Shown: positions 12,101 through 22,444 of the stretch, piece after piece | Layout of the letters: every line of letters starts with the position of its first letter | Position numbering within the stretch: the first letter of the stretch is position 1 | NCBI GenBank assembly: GCA_030248065.1 | Contig: JASAMV010000085.1 | Span: forward strand, 1-64,000 | Direction of reading: 5' to 3' | Origin: Rhynchonema sp. JSB1_4 | Taxonomy: Eukaryota; Nematoda; Chromadorea; Monhysterida; Xyalidae | Length of the DNA stretch: 64,000 nt | The notes under the pieces: generated by a model | The model's input: the letters and a program-made list of their open reading frames with translations, nothing else | Told to the model about the DNA's origin: nothing | Databases searched by the model: none | Program-made: the position numbers and the translations under genes

Positions 12101-15100
12101 CCCATCGTGTTTGAGACGTGTGCTCGAACACGGTTTGGCACGCGTGTGGCAAGATGCTGTGCAAAGGGTATGCGTTGTAGTTGCTGATTTGACATTTGAT
12201 AGGTAGACGTGGAGGACTTGAAATTCATTCGTGACAATTGTGTCGCAGGTAGACACATTGCTGCAGTGCTGCGAGTTTGCCGAACTAAAATTCGACGCAT
12301 TCATGGACACGATCGAACTGATTGACTGGTTGGTGTGAAACATCAACTGGTTGTGTTGGCGGTAATAGTGCAACAGAAACAAGTTTTGCCAGTTTCGTCA
12401 TGTTTTCATAAACGGCCGTTGCACTGTGACTTAAGACATCACCAATGTGAATGAATGCTGTGACCAGACCAGAGACAATGTCCACAATAACCTTCGTGTC
12501 CTTATCTCCAAAGGTTCACTCAACTGGGACGCACACATTTTGTGTCCGAGTCAACATCGTTGGATGACACTTTATGCGAACATTCAAATCTGTACTTCAA
12601 ACGGTACCATCGGACGCGAATGGAAGAGCTGAAGGCATTTCTCGAGTCCGAAGCCTGGCACATCTGTCCCGTATCCGCCGATTTCGGGCTGGCAAAGCTG
12701 CAGGCAAGTCTGGTTTCGTTTGGTGCTCATGTACTTTCCAGGCCTGATTCTGTAAGGGGCATAGAAAATCAGGTCGTTTCGTTTCTGGCTAGTTGCACAA
12801 TTTTATAAAATTTTTTTCGTTTCAAATAGTGTTCGTTGTTGACCCATTCTTTTCAGGAATTCAATTTTCTGCATTGCACCCGTCCGATCGAGCCGAATGT
12901 CAGTGATGTGGATCTCGAATCGGGCACGGATCGGTACAGTCTGATCGCGGCCGATTCGGAGAATCCGTTTGACCCGGCTGACGGCGATGGTCAATGCTTG
13001 TTTCAATCAATGCATTCGTCGCCAAACAAGGTCCGTTGCTTCGATTTGGTTTGTTACTTCTGTTAGTTTTGTGTGCAACAGCAACATAAGCAGGTAAGAC
13101 TGACAATACCTCGTATCCATTCATCAAAATGTGCAGGGCCGGGTATCAACGAAGGCACTTTTTCTGGGGTTTGCTATCGACTTCGGATCTTTTGTTCGCA
13201 CTGGGCTGTGGTTTAGTCCTTTTGAAGTTGTTCTTGGGCCTAGACTCAAGTCTGTGCTTGATTCAGATGTCGGTATAAGCGTTGGTCTGAATGTAAGTCA
13301 TAAACCCAAACTTACAAACGCAGCCACCCAGTCCTCGGCAAAGGTTTGGCTCGAGCCATTCCGGTAGGAGGTAGCACATCATTTCATTTTTCATTTCATT
13401 GTGATTGTGTGTTGCCCGCAGTGGTGTCGTTGGGAAACAAAAAGTCAGGATACCGGATACCCAAAATCCGAAATTTTCGGATACCGGATACCCAAAATGA
13501 AAAATCTCGGATAACAGGGGGTTGCCCCCAAAATAAAAAATCTCGGATACGCAGGAGGGTTGTTCAAAAAAGGTCAATTTTCAGAGGAAAATTGAGCAAA
13601 CTTGGTGTTGGATGCGCAAAATCGTCATTTTTTGGGTTATGCTTGCGTCAGCAAGCGATTCTGAGCATTTTAGAGGTAAAAATGGGCGATTTTTTACGGT
13701 TTTCGGAAAATTTTTAGGGTAGGGTACCCCTGGACAAAAAGTCAGGATACCGGATACCCCTGGGTAAAAAAAATCAAGATACCGGATACTAGGGGGTAAC
13801 CCCCTTCCCCCAACGACACCTGTGGTTACCCGCTGCCTACGTTCACCCGACCATGCGTTGTTCATGTGTGCAGCTGTGCAACGGTGACGCGACACGTCAG
13901 TCCGAGGAATTATCGGACGACGAGCGGGCCGAACTGCGATTGGACTCGGTCATTGATCACGACGATTCGACTGCTGCGACGCACAAACAGCCGCCGGCGG
14001 CTTTGATTGGCGTGACGCACGCGTCTGTGACGGACATGTCGCCGATCATGTGCAATACGGCTGTCAATGTGCTCAGACTCATTGGTAAGTGCGCAGAAAT
14101 GAGCGTTTCGATAAGCACACTCGGCTGAACAGCGTTAATTTTACCACATGTGTATCAGTAGTTTTTCTCGTCCAGAATTTCATTGTTGATTGATGCGCAG
14201 CATAGCAATACCAAATAATGTGTCATTTCCCTGATATGTACGAAAACAATGGTGGAATACATCAGTGTGCCGGTCAGAATGCTGATCAATATATTTAGTT
14301 GTGTCACGCAGTGGTTAATAAAAAAAAATTTTTATTCAAACCCCATTTTTTTTTAAAAAAAAAAATTTTTTTTTAATTTAAAAAAAAAATTTTATTCCAG
14401 CCAAAAACTGCCAGAAACGAAAAAAAAATGAGCGCCAAAGCAAAAAATAGTGGCATTTTTCTTCCATAACGTGTGGTAAGTGCATATAAAGCACTCACGA
14501 CACGAAAACAATACTAAACAATGGTCAATGAGTACCAACAGTAGTCAGGTACACACCCGTACACTTCCCCCACGTGGTGTGGGTGCCTTGGTGTGGCTTT
14601 GTGACACTCAAGACGGTAAATTTGGGTGAAACTATTGCCTCTTGGTACACGACCAATGCAAATATGTGACAAACAGTGTAAATATAGAGTGAATATTAGA
14701 GTTAGAGGTCGGGGGGTACCCGACACCCGACATCTGGAAGTACCCGACACCCGACATCTGAGAAAAAAAGCCGACACCCGACACCCGACAGTTGCAAAAA
14801 AACCCGACACCCGACATCTAGTTTTTGAAAAAAACCCGACACCCGACACCTGTTTTTGGAGCAAAAACAGGCAAAATTTTGCTCATTTGCATCATTGGTG
14901 CAATTTTTTGGCTCAGGTTACTGAAGTCAAGTATTTTCACACGAAATAAACACCAAAATGTCACATTCTGTGTCTTCGGAAACATTTGGTCCGAAGAAAA
15001 TTTTCTCTCAAAATTCTTCTCTCAGCAAAACTGATGTTTTGAACCGTAAGTGTCGGGTGTCGGCTGTCGGGTGTCGGGTCCAAAAAAACCCGACACCCGA

Positions 15101-18100
15101 CATCTGGGGGTACCGACACCCGACACCTACACTTTTTTGGCACCCGACACCCGACACCCGACATCTCTCTAACCCTAGTGAATATCACACCGAATCACTG
15201 CTTTCGGGTCTGTTGCATGGATAAATGCATGCCCACCCAGTCACATGTACACGTGTAATCATATGAGAGGCCATGTGAGAGTGTGCACTATGTCTAGATG
15301 CCACAAAACAACGATTATGGCACCCAATACACCCATGGTAGGGTCGGGTGATGTTAACAGTAGCAATTTTTATGCAAAAAATAGCACTTTTAGAGCAAAA
15401 AAATAGAGAAATTTTGCGAATTTTGAAATAATAAAAAAAATTTTTTTTAACTTTTGGAACGAATTTTTTTAAAAAAAAAATTTTTTTTTAATAAAAAAAA
15501 ATTTTTTTTTTTTAAACCACTGGTGTCACGTCCAACTCAGGTCGCTACATGCACGTGATGAAGGTGTTGCCAAGCATATCATTCGAAGTGTGCTCCTGTC
15601 TCGTTCAAGTGTTCGATCTGTACTACTACGCGGTGAGTCTCACGGCCATTTATTTGTCACATGTAGTTTTTTATGTTTTGTCATGTATAGTTTTTTCGTA
15701 CTTTATTTGTGTTTTGTTGACATCTCTGAGAAGCCAATCCATCTTTCGTTCTGTGAGAGAACAAGCATTAATTTCTCAACGCGCTCATCGGCGCCCGAGG
15801 GTTTGTTTGCGAAAACGAAGTGCAGTTCCGTGACGGTCATTACACCTTATATGTTACAATGCAGGTGTGCGCGTACTTCGGCTCCGACCACGTGTCGCAC
15901 GGTGTGCAGCTGTGCACGACGAGATTGTCCGATGCACTGAAACGTATTGAGAGCACATCGCTCGTCGCTGACACTCAAGCAACAACTGAGGTGCGTTGAT
16001 GGGCGGACTGCGGATTGGCTATTCATGCTGAGCCAGGGGTGCTTTGAGGTCACACCGATAGTAGAATAATGGAACAGCAGTGAGCTGTGCCCGTCTCGGC
16101 CTGTTTTCACAGACGGGCGATGTGCCAGGCCAGGCCTCGTCGGTGCGAACACCTATGGCCGATTGACTTCCAAAAAGGACCTTGAAGAAGACAGTGACAC
16201 GTTGAACTTTTGGCCCGTAACGCCAGATAGCTCGGTGATCCCCGGGCCAGTCGTCGCCCAGAGCCGAAATCGCGGGGTGAACAGCCCAAAATGAAAAATT
16301 TAGAATGGTTTGTTTTGTTCTCTGTTTCTCAGACAACTCCCGTCTCGATTTGCAGGGCACCAATGTCGTCGACCACCAACTAATCGGTGCACGTATGTGT
16401 TCGTCGGTGTCACGTGACCTGCCCTCCAATCTGTACGCATTGGCCGAACGTGTGGTCGCCGTCGAATCGCTGTGCGTTCGCTTTGCATTCTTTACCCGTT
16501 TATTTTGCCGCGAAATGAATTTGATACTGAGATTGTCGATGTGCCGGCCTTGTAGCACAGGAGGTGTACAGCCGTAGTGTAAGTATGATATTCGACTCAA
16601 TATCTGGTGCAGTACGTGGGTGTAACATAAAAAAATCTGGGGCACAGCTGCCCGGCTTAGATGTTTGTTACCGTGTACTGCTGAAGCGTCAGCGCCAAGC
16701 ACATTCAGAAGCCAGAATGATGCAAATCTACCACGTTGTTCAGAAGCATTGTACGGTACATGCCTATTTCGGATGTTTTTCTGTATGATGTGATACAACG
16801 TGAACATTGATTGATTGCAGATTGTTTGTCGCTGCCCAGCTCGACTCGCTGCAAGTCACGCTCGAACAGTTGGTATCGCCCGCCAAACGACCCTTTGTCC
16901 AGCAGTACTATGTGCAGGTATGGTGTATTTGGACGTCATTGTCGCCTTGACATGTTATGTTTGACTTGTGTGGGGCAAGGTGCAGGTTTCCTTGTGCCAC
17001 ATGATCGGTGGGACGGACCGGGAATTTTGGATCGCTGGAAGAGTTCGTTTCACTTCGCTTCTCCACGGGAGCAGGATCAACACGAGATATTAGCGGCAGT
17101 TCTGTGAAGGAATTCAGTCATCGAGCGGTCGGTCACTCACTAGGCGTGGGGAGGAATTCCCATCCACCAAAGGGATTCTCGTTCACTTTTTTGTGCTGTG
17201 GACTGTCTTCATCACCGGAAAGCGACTTGTCAAAACAAGAAATTTACCACTCGCAAGCCGCAAAAACGCAGTCACACAAAACTAACCGGTGCTGATTGTA
17301 GACGGTGGCGACAACGAGCGACGTGCGTGCACTGGTGTACGGCTGTGTGGCGACACGTGCCATTGACTACAGCCATCTGCTGACGGCCGTGCACAGCACC
17401 ACATGGGACATCAATGAGCTCATGTCACAGCACAATTGGTATATCGATCATTTGGTCACGGTAAGTGCACGTATTATACGTGGCTGGTACAGAGTTGAGG
17501 TGTGCGCTGCAACCGTGCAACCAACAACATGACTTGAAACACCTGCTATTGCACGCTTGGCTTGTGTGCTGCTGCTGTTGATTGCCGGGTGCTGGGAAGT
17601 TGGAACCGTCTTGACTTGCCTAACATTTTGTTTAAATTGACAGTAGATCTCGATGTTTCGATCTCTATGCAGTTAATGAGCAACGTTGGCCTGCGTCCAT
17701 ATCTGCAGGATTTGTCCACGTTCAATCAACGGCTGCAATCCATACGTGTCGACGCGCAACCGATTCCGTTGGAAACGTACGAAATCGTCTGGGACACGGT
17801 CATACATTGTTGCAATCGGGTGCTGGTTGAAGGGTTGGTGGCTGGTTTTTTTAATAAGCTTTGGGCCCAGGCTGCTCCCGACGCCTGATTGCTTATCTTG
17901 GCACAATGGCCTAAATTTTGTCGACGCCGGGCCGCGGTCTTTCACGAATCGTTCTTTATCCAAAAAGTCATGTGCCCAGGGCAATACCGGACTGTATTTA
18001 TCATCAAGTGTCATACCTCCCTCCCCGACCACTGCCATCTAGCGTTTGTTTTGGTACAAGACCTTTATTCAAGCGATCATGATGAGCATAAAAATTCGAG

Positions 18101-20290
18101 CAAACAGGCAACAAGTGTACGGCTTAGGCCCAATGCCATAACTTTTATACCAAACACGGACGGGCACGCACAGTAACACAGCACAAATATTGTGCTTTAT
18201 GCTTCTGAATTGTACGAGTTTAGCGATGCCGCATCTCAGTGATCACACATGAAGATAGCTTCCCATGGGCAGAACATCGCTCTTGTAAACGGAACATCAC
18301 AGTCAGTTAATTGTTGTTAATAGTGACGATGGTATCGGGACATGGTGAAATCGTAGTCGCCAGCACGTGCGCTCGGACACCAGTTAAAGCAGGCATGCAG
18401 GTCTGAAAGTGGGTGGAATGTCAGATGCAAAATGGAGCCTTGTATAGATGGGCGGTCGGATCGGATCTGTCTTGCTAATGTCACTTTTTTAATTAAACAT
18501 ATTTTGTTATATTTACCAATTCCAGTATTTCAACCAACGTGAAAGCTGTTCGGATACAGTTAAGAAACAAACTTTACACTGGTCGAAACTGATGGAATTG
18601 TTAACTCTCGAAATATCTTTTATTATTTAGGAAAAGTTGCGTGAAAGGCAGATCCTTGATCATAACTGAGTGACGCACTATCATCGAACGTTGCGTGATT
18701 GTCACATATTCGAGCCCGTGAAACATCGATGTCTTTGGTGTAGCAATCGAAGCACGCGTGCACACACGACAGCTGACGGTCGCTATCTGTGTGAGCAGAA
18801 CTTTGTCAAAGAATCAAGCAACAGGGTGCCGGGTTGCACGAGAGCTAAATAAACATTATTTCGGGCACCTTTCAAACACGAGCCAAGATTGTCGGCCAGA
18901 AATTTCTGACATTCAAACATTTGCGCCATTGACTCGGCGTAGAGAACGATGATTGTGATGATTGCACACAGCAACAAGGACAGTGGTTGATCCATGTAAC
19001 GCGCAGGCATGGTGAATGGCAAGGAAGGGAATGCATGAGGTTCTAGCTCTGCGACGTTGTACACATACACTCAACACAGTTGTTATAATCGGGCTGCCTG
19101 TGCCAAGCAACTATGCCAAGCAACTAAGTGCCATAGACACACTAAGAAGTTAGGAAATCATGCGGAAGTAAACGAATTTTTAGGCGCCTAGAAACGAAGC
19201 AGGCGTACAAATGCGTTCATGTGGTGTAGTTTAGTTGGTACGTCTGGAGCATTGGGCGGTATAGTACCATTACAGACATCAGATAAACATTGCTCACATA
19301 TCATACTTTGCTCATCTGCAGTCAGAAACATAAAAGAGTTTATTATCGCAAAAAGTTTGTGGCGCCCCTCACGTGACCAAAGATGTTTCGTTTGATTGCG
19401 TTTCGATCTTTCGCAGTTACCTTTAGCCCTTGTGTAAAAACCTAATGCAAGGGAGGAGATCTATTTTTTCACTCCGCCATGTAACGAAGTATATTTTGAA
19501 CATTCGTCAAGAGCGTTCTAAATCCTGTCATTTTCGCTCGATATTCCCGGGGGTTCTACTTTCTATTTAGGTTTTGCGGTACTCCAACAATACTTTTACG
19601 ATGATTCTTTTCGAGAATTCGTTGCCTGATACCCAAAGCGCATGCTGTTTTCGCGTGACAGGGTTAGCCACATCGGTGACGCACGATCAGACAACGCGTT
19701 TGAAAACATATTCACATGCGAGTATTTGAGGTTGAGAATGGTATGCCAGTTCGATCGCTTTGCAGCTATTCGCAATCGGGTCGTCGCTGTACGAACGAGG
19801 GTCGTGCGTTGATGCAACTCGACTTTCAACAGTTGATCCGCAAGCTCGAGGCACTGACCACTCTGCGACCCATCCCACATCGCGACATCGTTGAGAACTA
19901 CGTCAAGGCGTACTATCTGCCGGAAAGTGCCATCGAACAATGGATTATGCAGCACAGGGTTGGTTCGCATTTCGGCAAACAACAAACAAACAGATGCCGT
20001 ATTCGGTTTTGGATGCGTGTTGGCATCAAACACGGTGATTGGTCCGGTCTGGGTTTGATCGCTGGAGTTCGTATCACTGATGTTTTGAGTTGGAGACACT
20101 GCTGACACGAATGTCGATCGGCCACCCGTGTTACGAGTTCGTGTTACGGAACCGATCACTCGTTTTGCTATCGACCGTATCATTTTTTCAGTCCGTTTAC
20201 ACCGTCAAACAATTGTGCACGCTGCTGACCGTCTGTACGCACATATCCAAAAAGACGCGCGATCAGCTGACCAAGAAATTGACTGCGTAG
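9200..20290 (+). CDS. vps50: VPS50/syndetin, EARP tethering complex subunit (20 exons)
   Basis: Syndetin joins VPS51-53 in the EARP complex, which tethers endosome-derived vesicles for recycling. Exons: 9200-9301, 9537-9608, 9673-9797, 9859-10012, 10493-10575, 10646-10787, 11499-11636, 11910-12167, 12249-12328, 12514-12703, 12857-13030, 13874-14084, 15541-15632, 15865-15990, 16356-16471, 16821-16917, 17302-17460, 17709-17833, 19766-19958, 20192-20290. All junction phases agree and give 911 aa, close to the roughly 960 aa of animal syndetins. Family landmarks follow in order: a coiled N-terminal tether region (KKVSALIMKNHPSYAAELTK), KRYHRTRMEELKAFLESEAW, an acidic linker (exons 11-12), NEGRALMQLDFQQ and RPIPHRDIVENYVKAYYL near the C-terminus. 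Intron 10 uses a GC donor (CAG|GCAAGT). I chose the ATG at 9200. The exon stays open upstream to an acceptor at 9175, so an extra 5' exon is possible. Introns 11 and 12 contain hAT-like elements. The 5' half lies inside the palindrome's right arm. Confidence 0.9.
13419..13824. mobile_element. hAT-like MITE in VPS50 intron 11
   Basis: Inverted ends are CAGTGGTGTCG on the left and CACAGGTGTCG on the right, read inward. They are flanked by GTTGCCCG and GTTACCCG, an 8-bp target duplication with one mismatch, as expected for hAT elements. The interior is iterated GGATACCGGATACCC units. No transposase is present. Confidence 0.8.
14309..15522. mobile_element. hAT-like MITE in VPS50 intron 12
   Basis: Both ends read CAGTGGTT followed by an A/T run, and both are flanked by the perfect 8-bp duplication GTGTCACG (14301-14308 and 15523-15530). 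The 1214-bp interior carries two clusters of a GACACCCGACATCTG-type tandem motif (about 14715-14852 and, inverted in part, 15050-15165). The right boundary lies only 18 bp before the first base of the next VPS50 exon. No transposase is visible. Confidence 0.88.
19430..19581. mobile_element. degenerate TACCGT-ended MITE in VPS50 intron 18
   Basis: The ends read GTGTAAAAACCTAAT and, inverted, TACCGCAAAACCTAAATAG, the same family as 5554-5991. It is much shorter and more diverged. Confidence 0.6.
19575..19730. mobile_element. degenerate foldback element, GTTGCCTGAT family
   Basis: The left half has CGTTGCCTGATACCCAAAGC, and the right half has a mirrored CAGACAACGCGTTTGAAAA. The same core occurs in the well-preserved foldbacks at 35122-35297 and 46476-46698. 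It abuts the preceding element and ends about 35 bp before a VPS50 exon. Confidence 0.5.
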
Positions 20291-20455
20291 TATTTTGAAT
20301 AGTGAAATTATTTCGTACGATTTCGCCGACTGCTTTACTCGTTTTTTTTGTCGATTTTCACATGTTGATAATTTTTTCACATTCCTTCACACTCTCGGTG
20401 AGTGGGCACAATTGTCACTATCACTATTTTGGGCACAATTTGACTTCCTGTGGTA

Positions 20456-20704
20456 TAGTAAATTTCTAATTTCGTTGCCTCATGCACTTTTACAGACGCA
20501 GGGAAACTCCCGTTCGAAGTCGAAGCAGGCAACAAGCTCAACGCACAGTCAACAAGCCACGCAGCTGACACACACAGCTTGTGTGACTGAAACATTCGAA
20601 ACGCACACGAGCCAGCTGCGTGGCTTGTTGACTGTGTGTTCTGAGCGGCCCCGACCGAACGGACCGCGCTAAAAATAATAAGAAAAAAAAAAGAAAACTT
20701 ACTA
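20456..20704. mobile_element. TA-flanked MITE just 3' of VPS50
   Basis: The left end TAGTAAATTTCTAATTTCG matches the ends of 56163-56396. The right end is eroded (AACTTACTA). TA flanks both sides. The centre holds a long hairpin: CACAGTCAACAAGCCACGCA near 20542 pairs with its complement near 20611-20636. Confidence 0.6.
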
Positions 20705-21926
20705 TACTGTACGTGACATATTCTGAAGATGTTTCGGGAGTGTCTGTGATACTGTAAACGAGTTTGAGCTTGACGGTGAGCTTGACTTTGTCTTGTGAAT
20801 TCCACCCTATGTACATATGTTAGTCTGCTATCATTGACATCATGTTTACTCAATACCTACGGCTGTTTCAATGGGGATACGGAGAAAGCAGCGGGCTAAC
20901 AGTGCACTTAATATAAGCCAACAAGCGGGGACGATAAACCAATGAACCACTTGGCCGCTGCCAATCTCCTATTTAGATGGCTGCTGTTTTTGACAATCGG
21001 CTGTTTTGGCTCTCACTGTCGTGCCTCCCGCTGTTTTGTCCGCGACACGTTTTACTACTGCTTACAAGTATGAAACATCATCAGTAATGTAATGAGCATT
21101 GTGCAAAAACTGATCCGGATCTTGATAAAGCAACCCAATCCTGATAAATGCAGTCTGACGGTAAACATGTGCCCCGATCATGTCCCTGTAAAGAAACTGG
21201 ACAGCGTATAAAGTGTACTGTATATACGACGTGTTTTCCCAGGTGCCTTAGTCAGCTCACGAAAAATATCCGAATAAGAGGCATAATGTTTATGTAATGT
21301 GATAATAATAATCAATCATTATAAAGCGACATTTTGGCTAACGCAGAACACAGCTTTCTGGCTTTTTTGGACTGATTAGTAGTGTGAGAATAAAATCAGC
21401 TCATGAAACAATGGCGTAAAATGTACAAGGTGCACCAAAAGAGCTGCAAAAACATGACATAATCAAAATTATTATCGGACTGACTTGGAAAACAAAATAC
21501 AAATGAAGGAATCAAATCGATGTTTTCACTCATTACTTGGCGTTGTTATCACAGTTTGTGTGCTGCTGAGTTCGCAGAGTGGCTAAATAATATGGTTACG
21601 CGCTGCATATTCCACATGTTACAAAATTAACGTTACCACACAATATTTTTGATCATGATCACATAATACACCTGTTCACTCAATGACTTGACTATAAAGT
21701 TCCATTTTTCGCATATACGTATGCACCATTTTGCGAGATTGTACTTTTGACGTAATGTTTCATAGATTGTATCGGAACAGGTGTGTGACAGCCACGAGCA
21801 GCCAAGTGGATAGCAGCAGCGTTGTGTGAAGCGACGGGGCACCTGGAATAATCGAACCATTGTTTTTTTGTGCTGGGTAAATTTACGTGATTCCTTTTGC
21901 TGTGGAACTCTCTGCCAAACATGATA
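20705..21926. other. intergenic, nothing recognised
   Basis: I see no exon, RNA gene or repeat that I can support between the VPS50 3' flank and the element at 21927. Confidence 0.5.
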
Positions 21927-22315
21927 TTGGTCGCACAATGACTTTATAAAGGCCTAACTATACTTCGTTCTCTCAGAGAACAAAGAACAAATTCTCGCGC
22001 GCTGATTGGCTGTTGAACATACGTGGACCAATCAGCGCGCAAAAAAAAAAAAAGACTTTATAAGAATTGGTCAAATTTTTTTCCTGAATCGCAAAGCAGG
22101 CTGGTGACGGGGCAATGACGTTGCGTTGCGCGATCACACACAAAACACGTGGCAAAGAGAATGTTTCAGACCCGCGGCAACGTGGTTGACCTGCTAGATT
22201 ATTTTCAGCTGAAAATGTTCTGTGAGAATCACAAATAGCACAGTAGTTAAGAGTGACTGAACGTGAAAATCAGGATTGATTTTGATGAATTCTTATATGG
22301 TCATTGTGCGACCAA
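21927..22315. mobile_element. TA-flanked MITE with an internal insertion
   Basis: The ends TTGGTCGCACAATGAC and its inverse are flanked by TA. The same family occurs intact at 39738-40007. The left terminal repeat is split by a 104-bp insertion at 21950-22053. Confidence 0.8.
21950..22053 (+). mobile_element. short retroposon-like insertion with A-tail
   Basis: It is flanked by the 10-bp direct repeat GACTTTATAA (21940-21949 and 22054-22063), which is single in the related element at 39738. It ends in 13 A residues. The body contains two hairpins: GTTCTCT/AGAGAAC and GCGCGCTGATTGG/CCAATCAGCGCGC. A target duplication with a 3' A-tail suggests reverse-transcribed insertion of a small RNA or SINE-like sequence. 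A 17-bp part (GCGCTGATTGGCTGTTG) recurs at 37440-37456. Confidence 0.6.
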
Positions 22316-22444
22316 TACAATCCGGCGTTGAATGGACGACCATGGATATGAAGCTGGGGTTACCGTTAGTGTACGGCAGCATAGGCAGCTTGTTCCAGGT
22401 GCAACAATGATAATTTGGCTCCAAATGTACATATATCGAAGCGA

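Larger units (their letters stand above)
6630..12756 (-). repeat. right arm of the inverted duplication
   Basis: Mirror of 1-6493. It contains the intact first ten exons of VPS50 and, nearer the centre, the same low-complexity and inverted-repeat elements as the left arm. The outer limit is set by the window edge on the left side, so homology may run further into VPS50 than can be seen here. Confidence 0.92.

Noticed and set aside
14715..15165. Regular GACACCCGACATCTG repeats as a CRISPR-like array
   Set aside because: Eukaryotic intron, inside an element with hAT ends and an 8-bp target duplication; there are no unique spacers of constant length.
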